From Thermodesulfobacteriota bacterium (GTDB taxonomy: Bacteria; Desulfobacterota_D; UBA1144; Nemesobacterales; CSP1-2): a DNA stretch of 64,000 nt. The position numbers were made by a program, and so were the translations under genes. The DNA lies in contig DATMAT010000020.1 in NCBI GenBank assembly GCA_035559815.1, forward strand, positions 62,001 to 126,000, read 5' to 3'. Below the pieces are notes generated by a model, which saw nothing but the letters and a program-made list of their open reading frames with translations, did no database searches and was not told where the DNA came from. Of the stretch, positions 19,700 through 28,900 are shown piece by piece (position 1 is the stretch's first letter; each line of letters begins with the position of its first letter).

Positions 19700-19761
19700 A
19701 TGGACAGTTTATGAATCTTATTTGTCCATAAGTTGTCCATTAAATTGTCCGTTTTGTCCAT
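19700..19761. repeat. Cluster of TTGTCCAT repeats upstream of the DprA-like gene
   Basis: TTGTCCAT occurs at 19722, 19733 and 19754, with a TTGTCCG variant at 19745 and an inverted copy (ATGGACA) at 19700. Spacings of 11, 12 and 9 bases put the sites roughly on one face of the helix. The cluster lies 25 to 85 bases before the next start codon, so it could be a multi-site operator. It is too small to call a replication origin. Confidence 0.5.
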
Positions 19762-19785
19762 TTAATTCTATGTGGGTCTCGGAGA

Positions 19786-20409
19786 ATGAACATTAAGTAT
19801 ATAAGTAAGGATGACCTAATCTATCCTTCCGAGCTAAAAAGCTATATGGGCGGCCAAGCCCCTCAGTCAATCATTGCCCTGGGCAATCTCGATATTCTTA
19901 GGCAAAAAAAATTAGCTTTATTCTGCTCAGTCAAATGCCCGGGCAGCCTGATTCTTAAAACCTATGACCTTGCGCAGTCTTTAAGACAGGCCGGTATTTC
20001 GGTCATTGGTGGCTTCCATTCGCCAATCGAGCGCGAATGCCTGAGTATTCTCCTGCGGGGCACCGAGCCTATAGTCATCTGTCCGGCACGGGACATCGAG
20101 GGAATGCGAATGCCGAGGCAGTATAAACAACCACTTATGGAAGGACGGCTACTGTTTTTGTCTCCTTTTACTAAAAGTCAGCATCGTGCCACGGTGCAAA
20201 CGGCGACTTACCGTAATTTGTTCGTGGCCGCGTTAGCTAGTTCCATATTTATTGCCTACGCCGAACCGAATAGTAAAACGGAACAATTTTGCCGTGATGT
20301 TTTTACTTGGCAAAAACCGTTATATACATTAGATAATGAGGCAAATAGGAACCTCATCGAACTCGGTGCAAAACCAGTCAGTTTGAATGACATCCATAAT
20401 TGGATATGA
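19786..20409 (+). CDS. Short DprA-like (SLOG-fold) protein
   Basis: This 207-residue protein matches the Rossmann-like core of DprA/Smf: YPSELKSYMGGQAPQSIIALGN, then a CSVKCPGSL strand-loop and GISVIGGFHSPIE. It differs from true DprA (about 300-370 residues). The usual GSR and GxA(R)GID motifs are altered, and the C-terminal winged helix and the SAM domain are missing. DprA loads RecA on single-stranded DNA in transformation. Short SLOG-domain relatives occur in defence islands, where they may sense nucleotides. The location here, after a defence cluster and a toxin-antitoxin pair, fits the latter. The ATG follows CGGAG closely. Moderate confidence in the family, low in the role. Confidence 0.7.
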   Translation: MNIKYISKDDLIYPSELKSYMGGQAPQSIIALGNLDILRQKKLALFCSVKCPGSLILKTYDLAQSLRQAGISVIGGFHSPIERECLSILLRGTEPIVICPARDIEGMRMPRQYKQPLMEGRLLFLSPFTKSQHRATVQTATYRNLFVAALASSIFIAYAEPNSKTEQFCRDVFTWQKPLYTLDNEANRNLIELGAKPVSLNDIHNWI

Positions 20410-20415
20410 AATTGA

Positions 20416-20435
20416 GGGCGACCGGCTGGTCGCCC
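20416..20435. terminator. Palindrome between convergent DprA-like gene and hisS
   Basis: GGGCGACC-GGCT-GGTCGCCC is a perfect 8-bp stem with a 4-base loop, and its right arm extends to GCCCCTAC. It sits in the 48-bp gap between two convergent genes, where it could terminate both. It has no clear T-tract and belongs to the GTAGGGGC palindrome family seen elsewhere in the window. Confidence 0.55.
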
Positions 20436-20457
20436 CTACATAAAGATGTGATAGCAA

Positions 20458-21720
20458 TTATATCCTGAATTTGATCGCCAGCTTCTTCACATCCTCAAGG
20501 CTCGTTTCTTCCTCGGTGCTTTTCCTCATATCCCTTACTTTTACCTTACCCCGACGGAGTTCTTCTTCCCCGATGATTATGGCGTATTTAACCCCAAGCT
20601 TGTCGGCCCGTTTGAGCTGGCTCTTTAGGCTTTTATCTTCGTAATCCATTTCCGTGAACACACCGTTTTTCCTGAGTTCATAAGCCAGTATTGAGGATTC
20701 TTTTTTAGCCTGGTTTCCCAAGTAAGCTATGAAAACATCCGCCTCTTTCCGAAATCCTTCCGGGAACTTTTTTTCATGAAGGAGTATTATTCTCTCCATG
20801 CCCACGGCAAATCCTATGGCTGGGGTAGAGGGCCCTTCCAGTTCTTCGACCAGTCGGTCGTACCTTCCCCCTGCTCCTACCGCATTTTGAGCGCCGAGCT
20901 CATCGGTCGTCACCTCAAAGACGGTTCTGGTGTAATAATCAAGCCCTCGCACTATGCGCGGGTTCAAGACATAGGGAGTGCCTATGATAGAGAGCGTTTC
21001 TCTTACCGATTCGAAATGCTCTCGGCATTCACTGCATAAATTATCGAGCATGACCGGCGCATGTTGAGAAATCTCCTTGCAGTTTTCATTCTTGCAGTCG
21101 AGGATGCGGAGCGGATTCACGTGGAGCCTTCTCTGGCAGTCCGGGCAAAGCTCGTTTCTCCGGGGCATGAAGTATTCAACCAGCTTTTGTTTGTATGAAG
21201 GCCGGCAGTTTTCATCGCCAAGCGAGCTAATTTCAAGCCTAAGGAAATCGCTTATGCCGATGGATTCGAAGAACCGCCAGAGCATGGTTATTATCTCAGC
21301 GTCGGCAATAGGTTCTTTCGAGCCGAAAAGCTCGGCCCCAACCTGATAGAATCCTCTATATCGTCCCTTCTGCGGACGCTCATGCCTAAACATCATGCCG
21401 GTATAGTAAAGCTTGGTGATGGGGGATTGGGCATACATGGAATGTTCTATGAAGGCCCTTACCACTCCGGCCGTGCCTTCGGGACGAAGCGTGATCGAAG
21501 AGCCATCGCGGTCCTTAAACGTGTACATCTCCTTCTCCACTATGTCGCTCGTGGTTCCCAGGCTTCTGGCGAAGATTTCGGTGAATTCCACTACCGGCGT
21601 TCTTATCTCCGAAAAGCCGTATAGCTCGAATATGGTCCTGGCTCTTTCCTCGACATGGTGCCACCTTTTGACCTTATCTGGAAGAACATCATTAAAACCC
21701 CGGATTGAGTGTGTTTTCAT
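20458..21720 (-). CDS. hisS: Histidyl-tRNA synthetase
   Basis: This class II aminoacyl-tRNA synthetase (420 residues, normal length) attaches histidine to tRNA-His. Visible motifs are the N-terminal RGFNDVLPD, motif 1 around RTPVVEFTEIFARSLG, the TLRPEGTAGVVRA segment and motif 2 MFRHERPQKGRYR. The histidine-A motif is RGLDYYTRTVFE, and the C-terminal anticodon-binding domain includes EMDYEDKSLKSQLKRAD. The enzyme is cytoplasmic and essential. The ATG start follows a weak ribosome-binding site. It is divergent from the glycosyltransferase gene and convergent with the DprA-like gene. Confidence 0.97.
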   Translation of the reverse strand: MKTHSIRGFNDVLPDKVKRWHHVEERARTIFELYGFSEIRTPVVEFTEIFARSLGTTSDIVEKEMYTFKDRDGSSITLRPEGTAGVVRAFIEHSMYAQSPITKLYYTGMMFRHERPQKGRYRGFYQVGAELFGSKEPIADAEIITMLWRFFESIGISDFLRLEISSLGDENCRPSYKQKLVEYFMPRRNELCPDCQRRLHVNPLRILDCKNENCKEISQHAPVMLDNLCSECREHFESVRETLSIIGTPYVLNPRIVRGLDYYTRTVFEVTTDELGAQNAVGAGGRYDRLVEELEGPSTPAIGFAVGMERIILLHEKKFPEGFRKEADVFIAYLGNQAKKESSILAYELRKNGVFTEMDYEDKSLKSQLKRADKLGVKYAIIIGEEELRRGKVKVRDMRKSTEEETSLEDVKKLAIKFRI

Positions 21721-21879
21721 CGCTCGTTTAAATTTGTTCTGGTAACTTAGAAAGGTTAAATTATACTTTACAATTTGGTTATCTGTAAATTTAATTCGGT
21801 TCGGCTAGAGGTTATATGTCAGTTTTACACGTTCTCTGGAGACACAGAATTTATTGGTGTTCTGAAGAGGTGAAAGGTA

Positions 21880-23019
21880 TTGAAAGTGGTCTATGTAGGT
21901 AGCCCTCCGCTCTTTACCAGGGGTGCGAGTGCTATCCACGTGATGAAGATGTGCCAAGCGATGTCCAGGCTGGGCGTTGAAGTGGAGTTGGTGATTCCTT
22001 CTTTTAATAGTAATCAGAACCCCTTTGAGTACTACAACGTCGAACCAAATTTCAGGCTGACTACCCTTCCTTCCTTCAAATATAATACTACGGCCAGACA
22101 CATCGCCCACGGGGCGGTGAGTGCCGTATACACCAGGTTTAAGAGAAAGGAGCTCGACCTGGTTATCACCAGGAACATGTTTTACGCCTATCTTGCCGCC
22201 AATTCTTTTAATATCCCTACCATTTATGACGCTCATCATCCGCCTGTGGACAGAGTCGCTCACCTCGTTTTTAAATCCTTCAAGGACTCGGATAATCTGC
22301 TCCGATTTTCAACTAACTCCCAGGGGTTGGGAGATATTTATCTTTCTTTAGGGCTTAAGCAAGAAAAGCTGGTGGTTGCGCACAACGGCGTGGATTTAGA
22401 AGAATTCGAGCCTATCTTGTCAAAGGAGGAGGCAAGAAAACAAGTAGGACTTCCGATCGAGAAGAAGATCGTATGCTACTGCGGAAATACATACAGCGGT
22501 AGAGGGATTGAGCTTCTGATAGAAGCATCAGTAAAGCTTAAAGATGTGCTTTTTCTCGTAGTGGGAGGTCTTGAAAGCGATAACGATCGATATAGAAGCA
22601 TTGCTCAAAGCAAGAGGGCGGAGAACTTCTCATTGGTTGGTTTTGTCCCACACAAGAGTGTCAATTTATACCTTTCATCTGCCGACGTGCTGGTTATGCC
22701 TTACACATCCATTATGACCATCAGGGATGGGACTACTGCGATGCAGTTTACCTCACCCATAAAGCTATTTGAATACATGGCCTCGTGTCGTCCAATAGTG
22801 GCTACAGCGCTTCCTTCCGTAAAAGAGATACTGGTTGACGGAAGTAATGGCCTTCTCGCAGAGCCTGATAGCCTGGATTCACTGGTGGATTCTATTAAAA
22901 GGGTATTGGAGAACACAGTTCTTGCCGAAAAGCTGGCCATGCGGGCCCGGTTCGATGTAAAAAAGTACACCTGGGAAGAAAGGGTCAAAAAAATACTAAA
23001 CGGTTTATATGGTCTTTAA
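21880..23019 (+). CDS. Glycosyltransferase family 4 protein
   Basis: This 379-residue protein has the two Rossmann domains of GT-B glycosyltransferases. The N-terminal half begins KVVYVGSPPLFTRGASAIHV. The C-terminal half contains the GT4 donor-binding segment KLFEYMASCRPIVATALPS followed by GSNGLL, which gives the family's E-x7-E pattern. It should transfer a sugar from a nucleotide-sugar donor to a glycan or lipid at the cytoplasmic face of the membrane. Donor and acceptor cannot be told. The start is TTG with a ribosome-binding site (AGAGGTGAAAGG) just ahead. It stands alone, with no polysaccharide cluster around it. Confidence 0.85.
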   Translation: MKVVYVGSPPLFTRGASAIHVMKMCQAMSRLGVEVELVIPSFNSNQNPFEYYNVEPNFRLTTLPSFKYNTTARHIAHGAVSAVYTRFKRKELDLVITRNMFYAYLAANSFNIPTIYDAHHPPVDRVAHLVFKSFKDSDNLLRFSTNSQGLGDIYLSLGLKQEKLVVAHNGVDLEEFEPILSKEEARKQVGLPIEKKIVCYCGNTYSGRGIELLIEASVKLKDVLFLVVGGLESDNDRYRSIAQSKRAENFSLVGFVPHKSVNLYLSSADVLVMPYTSIMTIRDGTTAMQFTSPIKLFEYMASCRPIVATALPSVKEILVDGSNGLLAEPDSLDSLVDSIKRVLENTVLAEKLAMRARFDVKKYTWEERVKKILNGLYGL

Positions 23020-23205
23020 ATCATTTCACTTTTCGTGTATCTTTTCCTCTCTATTTTTCATCTATACCAGAAAATTCTGAACAATTGATCAAAAGCGCGT
23101 ATTTTAGCCACGGATATGCAAACTTGGGGGAGGAGCAGATAAATAAGCTAGAGTTCAATTACCGTAGTCTTTTCTCGGCTTGAGTTTACTTTAGATGATT
23201 GGAAA

Positions 23206-24726
23206 ATGAGAAATCGCTTTATGGACAAGCGTAGGAGGAATTTCTTTATCCCGGCTCTTTTCTGTCTGGTGTTTATCTGCGGCGATATTAGTAAAGCTGG
23301 GGATTTGGAAGGCTATTTGAAACCTTTCAATACCCCTAAATATGCACTTAGCGATGGATATGACCAGGCCAGGGATGACGAAGTTCTCTCGCCGAGAGAG
23401 ACTGAATTAAAAGGACTGGGAGTAAAAGAATTTTTAGTCGATATAGGACTGAGTTATACCATCTGGTGGGCAGGTAGGCTCTACTATGTGCGGTTTAAGA
23501 ATGACCGGATATTCGATACTTCCTTCTCGGAATGGATAGATAACATAACCCAATGGCCGGAAGTGGAAGACGGCGATGGCTTCGTGACCAATTACATATA
23601 TCATCCCTACTTTGGCGCCCTTTATTACCTCTTTTATAGACATAGGGGACATAGCATCTGGGCCTCTGCCCTCGGTTCGGCCATTATGAGTACACTTTGG
23701 GAATATACCGTGGAGGGCCTCGTAGAAACGCCGTCTTTGCCCGATTTAATTGCTACTCCTGGCATAGGAATTCCACTCGGAATTATGATGGAAAACTTAT
23801 CGGAATGGCTTCTAGAAAGGGATAATGTACCGGCAAAGATAGCGGGATATGTAATCGATCCCCTAGGAATGTTCATGAGAGGCAGGAAAATAGGTATATT
23901 GAATCCTTTGACCGGGACTTTCGAATTTCAAGGACCATTAACTATGACCGCAAATAAGGCCAAGGCATTTCAATTCTCCTATCCGTTTTATCTTGAGTCG
24001 CCCATGCCGCTGGGAAGGGTAGGTTTTGACTTCGAAGTTGTAGATTTGAAGGAACAATTGGGGGGTCAATATATATTTTATTCTATAAGACTTGATTTTA
24101 ATTCTTCTAACAATAGTTATGGTTTTTACATAAGGGGTCCATACGCTGGTGTGAATAATACAGAGGGAGCAGACGACGGGTTTGAGTTTTCGAATATGGT
24201 GTTTGGTGGCAAATTCGTGTTGATGGATTATCAAAATTTTATTTTATCCGGCGGGGTTGATTTAACAGCTCCGACAGCGTTCAAGGATAACGTAAATAGA
24301 CTAAAAACAATAAATAGCAATTATAGAAGAGACTTTCCACTATATTTGCAAAGTGCAACGACCATAACTCCATACATTTCAACAGGGATGAGAAAAAAGC
24401 GTTTAAGCCTTATTAGCAACCTGGGCATAGATTTAGTTTTAAATGCGGATAAACTAGAAGGCGATGATTTTGAGGCAAGGATAGAATACGGAACGGCAAT
24501 TGGAGTAACCATTCCCCTGCTTACCCATCCAACCTTGTTTTGTGAATTTACGGGATATACGTTTTTATCTCCATACAAGCTGGAAAAAACGGATATATTT
24601 GTGACGCCGGGTTTGAGGCTAGGGAAGCGGTTCAGTCCGGGTTTTGGAGTACAAATTCCATTAACTGGTTCCGATGCGGATGTCGCCAATGTCAGTTTTA
24701 TTGTTGACTTTCAGCTTAGATTCTAA
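23206..24726 (+). CDS. DUF3943 protein, predicted exported/outer-membrane
   Basis: This 506-residue protein has an N-terminal signal sequence (RRRNFFIPALFCLVFICG). A central region matches DUF3943: HPYFGALYYLFYR, then SALGSAIMSTLWEYTVEG, then DPLGMF. The last 250 residues alternate polar and hydrophobic positions and end in an aromatic-rich strand (VDFQLRF), as expected for an outer-membrane beta-barrel. Function is unknown for the family. The start could be at 23206 or at the second ATG (23221), which begins the better signal peptide. There are about 190 bases without a gene before it and no obvious operon partner. Confidence 0.75.
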   Translation: MRNRFMDKRRRNFFIPALFCLVFICGDISKAGDLEGYLKPFNTPKYALSDGYDQARDDEVLSPRETELKGLGVKEFLVDIGLSYTIWWAGRLYYVRFKNDRIFDTSFSEWIDNITQWPEVEDGDGFVTNYIYHPYFGALYYLFYRHRGHSIWASALGSAIMSTLWEYTVEGLVETPSLPDLIATPGIGIPLGIMMENLSEWLLERDNVPAKIAGYVIDPLGMFMRGRKIGILNPLTGTFEFQGPLTMTANKAKAFQFSYPFYLESPMPLGRVGFDFEVVDLKEQLGGQYIFYSIRLDFNSSNNSYGFYIRGPYAGVNNTEGADDGFEFSNMVFGGKFVLMDYQNFILSGGVDLTAPTAFKDNVNRLKTINSNYRRDFPLYLQSATTITPYISTGMRKKRLSLISNLGIDLVLNADKLEGDDFEARIEYGTAIGVTIPLLTHPTLFCEFTGYTFLSPYKLEKTDIFVTPGLRLGKRFSPGFGVQIPLTGSDADVANVSFIVDFQLRF

Positions 24727-24745
24727 ATTTCAACTGCCGGATGAG

Positions 24746-25036
24746 CTACTTACCCTGCAGTTTGTTGGTGAACCTCTCTATGGGGATTGCCGCCATGGTC
24801 ATAAGCTGAACCGTCCCTCTTGAGCCTAAGTCAATCGAAACCCTGGAGATGGTCTCGTTATCCGGGGCTTCTACGATGTTTACGAAGTCGTAAGGGCCCA
24901 GTACGGCATATTGGGCAATTACCTTAACCCCGCTTTTTTCCAACTCCTTGTTTACTTCTTTAATCCTCTCCGGCCTCATTTTTACCGTTTTTCTCCCCTC
25001 GTCGGTTAAGGTGCTGAGCATTATGTATCTGGCCAT
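24746..25036 (-). CDS. GYD domain protein
   Basis: This 96-residue protein is of the GYD family, a small ferredoxin-like fold found widely in bacteria and archaea. It begins ARYIMLSTLTDEGRKTV, and its family-defining segment is AQYAVLGPYDFVNIVEAPD. No biochemical role is established. A strong ribosome-binding site (AAGGAGGAG) precedes the ATG. It is convergent with the DUF3943 gene and divergent from speD. Confidence 0.85.
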   Translation of the reverse strand: MARYIMLSTLTDEGRKTVKMRPERIKEVNKELEKSGVKVIAQYAVLGPYDFVNIVEAPDNETISRVSIDLGSRGTVQLMTMAAIPIERFTNKLQGK

Positions 25037-25224
25037 AATATCTCCTCCTTTTAGACCTGAACTTAGCTAGAAATGATGATATTACTAGCCCTTGGCTTTT
25101 GCAAGGGATTTTTTTATCAAGTTGTTTAATGTTTGGATGGTCTTATAACAAACCAATTTGTTAATTCCCCGGCGGCTGAGAGACAGGATTGGGGGCCACT
25201 ATATTATTCAGTCTCTATCCCTTT

Positions 25225-25283
25225 AAAATGCTATGCGGCATGACTTCCGTGCTGCCTGGTGTAAACCGGACACGGAGCATTTT
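25225..25283 (+). promoter_or_regulatory. Possible structured RNA leader of speD (three-way junction)
   Basis: AAAATGCT (25225-25232) pairs perfectly with AGCATTTT (25276-25283). Between them, GCGGCA (25235) pairs with TGCTGC (25250), and GTGT (25259) with ACAC (25270). The result is a compact three-way junction 80 bases before the speD start. An additional 6-bp pairing, AGAGAC with GTCTCT, lies just upstream. It matches no riboswitch class I can recognise. Position ahead of a SAM-consuming enzyme makes a regulatory role plausible but unproven. Confidence 0.35.
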
Positions 25284-25362
25284 GGTTTGACTTTTTAACT
25301 CACAAGGGTATATTCTCACTTTTTAATGAGTAATTATCACAATATAGAGAAGGAGAGGGAGA

Positions 25363-25746
25363 TTGAAAGTCCTGGGGAGACATCTTTTGGTCGAATACCA
25401 TGGGTGTGACCCTGAAATATTGAATGACTTGGAGAGGGTTAAAAAGTTTATGCTCGAAGCGGCCTCGGAGAGCGGTGCTACCGTGTTAGATGCCTCCTTC
25501 CATTATTTTACGCCGCAAGGAGTGAGTGGTGTGGTGGTCATAGCAGAGTCTCATCTGGCAATTCATACCTGGCCGGAATACGGCTATGCGGCGGTAGACA
25601 TATTCACTTGCGGCAATGCTGTTGACCCGTGGAAGGCGTTTCATTATCTCAGGTCAACACTGGGTTCCAAAGAAACCAGCGTGAATGAGATAGTAAGGGG
25701 TGAGCTCTCTCATCTCCAGAGCCGGGCGAGTCGTGTCTCCATGTAG
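25363..25746 (+). CDS. speD: S-adenosylmethionine decarboxylase proenzyme
   Basis: This 127-residue protein is a short (SpeH-type) bacterial AdoMet decarboxylase. The sequence [13 protein letters not shown] contains Ser63, where the proenzyme cleaves itself to form the catalytic pyruvoyl group. VDIFTCG carries the conserved catalytic cysteine. It makes decarboxylated SAM, the aminopropyl donor for spermidine. No speE lies nearby, so the rest of the pathway must be elsewhere. The start is TTG behind AAGGAGAGGGA. The roughly 330-base gap upstream (to the divergent GYD gene) holds the possible leader RNA. Downstream, 25809-25823 forms a small hairpin (GCGGTT-AAA-AACCGC) without a T-tract. Confidence 0.95.
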   Translation: MKVLGRHLLVEYHGCDPEILNDLERVKKFMLEAASESGATVLDASFHYFTPQGVSGVVVIAESHLAIHTWPEYGYAAVDIFTCGNAVDPWKAFHYLRSTLGSKETSVNEIVRGELSHLQSRASRVSM

Positions 25747-26025
25747 CTATGGATGACTGGTTATTCCTAAAAATTATTCGTGCCGTACCAGAAGGGATGC
25801 TTTTCCTGGCGGTTAAAAACCGCAAGATGGTCTCCAAGATGGGTCTTCGGATGCACTAAGATTTAGTGTAAAACTACTGCTCCAGCTTATAACCATATCT
25901 GAATCCCCAAATTTGTATTAAGGGCTGAGGTTAAGCCAAGTATGTGAAAGCAGGTCCGGAAGGAGGTAAAATCTTACTCTTCGCTTCACTCTCTATTTAC
26001 GAGGGATAGGAATAGATGAAAAAGC

Positions 26026-26355
26026 CTAAAGGGCTTTCTTAATTACCCTTTCTATCTCGCTCTTGGGAACAGCTCCTATAATCTGTTCTAGTGCTTTTCC
26101 ATCCTTGAATAAAATAAGGGTAGGAATACTTCTGATCCCAAATTTCATGGTGATTTCTGGGTTGTCGTCGACGTTCAGTTTAGCCACCTTGAGCCGCCCG
26201 CTGTAGGAACTGGCAATTTCTTCAACAACGGGAGCAATCATTCTGCACGGGCCGCACCAAGGGGCCCAAAAATCAACCAAAACAGGCTTATCGCTTTTCA
26301 AAACTTCGTTCTCAAAGGTTGAGTCCTTTAATTCTACCGTGTCTGCACTGGCCAT
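26026..26355 (-). CDS. trxA: Thioredoxin
   Basis: This 109-residue thioredoxin has the active site WCGPC (Cys34, Cys37) and the cis-proline segment SIPTLILF. It reduces protein disulfides in the cytoplasm. I take the ATG at 26355, giving MASADTVEL, because AAGGAG lies nine bases ahead. An upstream in-frame start at 26385 would add ten residues, would overlap that ribosome-binding site, and would exceed the usual length. Confidence 0.95.
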   Translation of the reverse strand: MASADTVELKDSTFENEVLKSDKPVLVDFWAPWCGPCRMIAPVVEEIASSYSGRLKVAKLNVDDNPEITMKFGIRSIPTLILFKDGKALEQIIGAVPKSEIERVIKKAL

Positions 26356-26385
26356 TCCAAAGTCTCCTTGAAAAAGTTTGTACAT

Positions 26386-26770
26386 TATTATAGCTGAAAT
26401 TGAAACTGCCGTTCAAGGGACTGGCCGGTGTTAACTTATATAGTAGAATAGGAGCACCCTGCAGCTTGCCCCTAAGGTGCCAAATCCACTAGAATTATCA
26501 AGAGTTGTCAGGCTACTTGTAACTTTTGTTTTTTTAGCTATCATAACTTCCCCCAGGAGGGTAAAGGCTTAAAATTGTTTTTGCCCCAATCAAGACCAAC
26601 AAGCCGATTAAATACACGAGCTAAATTCTGGGTTTACTTTTCCCGGCAATGCTATCATCTTGCCATTTATTATATCCAACCCAAGAAGTAGTGTGTTCTT
26701 TCTTACTCTCTGACAATATGAAGTAATAAGATAAAATCGATAAAGACAGAAGAAAAAAGGAGGAAAAAAT
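26386..26770. other. Intergenic region between trxA and hppA, no gene seen
   Basis: No credible reading frame lies here on either strand. It should hold the promoters of two divergent genes. A GCACC/GGTGC stem near 26453-26481 is the only structure noticed. The right end carries the strong ribosome-binding site AAAAGGAGG of hppA. Confidence 0.5.
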
Positions 26771-28891
26771 ATGGAGTTCGGTCACATACTACTCGTGCTT
26801 GTTCTGGCTATAAGCGTGATTTCACTGGCTTATGCTGGATATCTGGCGAAGTTTGTCCTCGGTAATGACATGGGGACATCAGCAATGCAGGAAATAAGTA
26901 ACGCTATCAAAGAGGGGGCCGAGGCTTTTCTCAAGAGACAGTACTCCACGATCATAATGCTGAGCATTGCCCTTGCCGTTCTCATTTTCGTGCTCTACTG
27001 GTTTGCCAAGGGCGACCATGACCTGGCTTGGCGAACCACGGTTGCCTTTCTTTTCGGAGCCGGATGCTCTGCACTTGCCGGTTATATCGGGATGTGGATC
27101 TCAATAAGGTCGAATATCCGCACGGCCAGCGCCGTGAGGTCGAGCCTGGACCGGGCCCTCAAAATATCGTTACGGGGCGGAGCAGTCTCCGGAATTACCA
27201 TAGTAGCGATGAGTCTTCTGGGGGTAGGAATTCTGTTTGTCCTATACGGGGGTTCGGCAGATGACCCGGAGGTGGTGAAGAGGGTTCCATTTCTAATAGT
27301 CGGTTACGGGTTTGGAGCGAGTTTTGTTGCACTTTTCGCCCAGCTTGGCGGCGGAATTTACACCAAGGCCGCCGACGTCGGGGCAGACCTAGTGGGAAAG
27401 GTAGAAGCGGGAATCCCCGAAGACGACCCCAGGAATCCGGCAGTAATTGCCGACTTGGTGGGTGATAACGTCGGTGACTGTGCCGGCCGTGGCGCTGATT
27501 TATTTGAGTCAACGGCGGCAGAAAACATCGGAGCGATGATCCTTGGGGTGGCCCTTTTTCCTCACTTCGGCATCAAAGGAATCCTTTTCCCTTTAGTGGC
27601 TCGTGCATTTGGCCTAATCGCCAGCATGGTGGGAATAAGCATGGTCGGGTTGAAAGATGACAAGGAGGACCCAATGTCTGCCCTCAATCGCGGATACTAT
27701 GTTGCTTGTATATTGGCAGCTATAGGGTTTTATGTAGCTACGTATTTACTCTTGAATAACAACCTCTGGTTGTTCGCTGCCGGGGTGATAGGAATTGTGA
27801 CCAGTATTGTCTTCGTCTATATCACTCAATACTACACCGAGTACAGGTATCGCCCGGTGAAGTTCATCGCTGAAGCGTCTCAAACCGGACCGGCCACGAA
27901 CATCATAGCCGGTCTGGCAGTAGGGCTTGAGTGTACTGCGCTTCCAGTGCTGGCTATCTCTGCCGCGTTGGTCGGAGCGTTTTACTGTGGCGTTTACGGC
28001 CTTAAGGAGTTTACCGATATTTCAACGACCGGAGCAGGGCTTTACGGCACTGCAATCGCCACCATGGGTATGCTGGGGACGGCGGCATACATCCTGGCCA
28101 TGGATACATTCGGGCCGATTACCGACAACGCCGGGGGCATAGTGGAAATGAGCAAGCAGCCCGAAGAGGTCAGGAACAAGACGGACAGACTTGATGCCGT
28201 GGGCAACACCACCAAGGCTCTTACCAAGGGATACGCAATAGGGTCTGCGGCGCTGGCGGCTTTTCTGCTCTTTTCTGCTTATCTGGATGAGGTGACGCAT
28301 CTAACCGGAAAAGCCTTTCACACCGTAGATATAGCTAAGGTCGAGGTATTCGTGGGTGGTTTACTGGGGGCGATGCTCGTATTTTTATTCAGCGCCCTGG
28401 CCATAAGGGCGGTGGCTCGGGCGGCGTATTACGTGATAAGCGACGTGCGGGCCCAATTTGAGGAGAATCCGGGTATCCTTCAGGGAACTTCAAAACCAAA
28501 CTATGCCCGGTGTGTGGACATAGTTACAAAAGGCGCGCTAAAAGAGATGGTTCCGCCGGGAATTCTGGCCGTCGGTATGCCTATCGTGGTGGGAATCATA
28601 TTCAAGCAATTTGGTCTAGGTGCAGAGAGCGTAGCAGCGCTTCTCATGGTGGGAACAATCGGGGGCATCCTGGTTGCAACTATGATGAATAATGGCGGCG
28701 GTGCTTGGGATAACGCCAAGAAATATATAGAGACAGGCATGTACGGGGGTAAGAGGTCAGAAACTCATAAGGCCGCCGTGGTGGGCGACACGGTGGGCGA
28801 CCCATTCAAGGACACCGCCGGCCCGTCAATCCACGTCCTTATAAAGCTTCTCTCCACAATTACTTTAGTACTTGCGCCGCTGTTTATTTAG
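26771..28891 (+). CDS. hppA: Membrane-bound proton-translocating pyrophosphatase
   Basis: This 706-residue polytopic membrane protein has about 16 hydrophobic segments. The substrate site is visible as DVGADLVGKVEAGIPEDDPRN followed by DLVGDNVGDCAGRGADLFES, with further conserved acidic clusters at GPITDNAGGI and GDTVGDPFKDTAGPS. It hydrolyses pyrophosphate and pumps ions out of the cytoplasm. The segment GNTTKA places lysine near residue 481, where potassium-dependent enzymes have alanine, so I infer the potassium-independent, proton-pumping class. It is a single-gene unit ending at a GC-rich palindrome. Confidence 0.96.
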   Translation: MEFGHILLVLVLAISVISLAYAGYLAKFVLGNDMGTSAMQEISNAIKEGAEAFLKRQYSTIIMLSIALAVLIFVLYWFAKGDHDLAWRTTVAFLFGAGCSALAGYIGMWISIRSNIRTASAVRSSLDRALKISLRGGAVSGITIVAMSLLGVGILFVLYGGSADDPEVVKRVPFLIVGYGFGASFVALFAQLGGGIYTKAADVGADLVGKVEAGIPEDDPRNPAVIADLVGDNVGDCAGRGADLFESTAAENIGAMILGVALFPHFGIKGILFPLVARAFGLIASMVGISMVGLKDDKEDPMSALNRGYYVACILAAIGFYVATYLLLNNNLWLFAAGVIGIVTSIVFVYITQYYTEYRYRPVKFIAEASQTGPATNIIAGLAVGLECTALPVLAISAALVGAFYCGVYGLKEFTDISTTGAGLYGTAIATMGMLGTAAYILAMDTFGPITDNAGGIVEMSKQPEEVRNKTDRLDAVGNTTKALTKGYAIGSAALAAFLLFSAYLDEVTHLTGKAFHTVDIAKVEVFVGGLLGAMLVFLFSALAIRAVARAAYYVISDVRAQFEENPGILQGTSKPNYARCVDIVTKGALKEMVPPGILAVGMPIVVGIIFKQFGLGAESVAALLMVGTIGGILVATMMNNGGGAWDNAKKYIETGMYGGKRSETHKAAVVGDTVGDPFKDTAGPSIHVLIKLLSTITLVLAPLFI

Positions 28892-28900
28892 CAGAAATAG

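Noticed and set aside
25165-25240. TPP riboswitch suggested by GGCTGAGAGA
   Set aside because: The rest of the TPP consensus (GGGGTGC arm and the AACCTGATCTGGATAAT region) is absent, and the downstream gene is not thiamine-related.
26386-26770. Small gene in the trxA-hppA gap
   Set aside because: No frame there has a ribosome-binding site together with protein-like composition.
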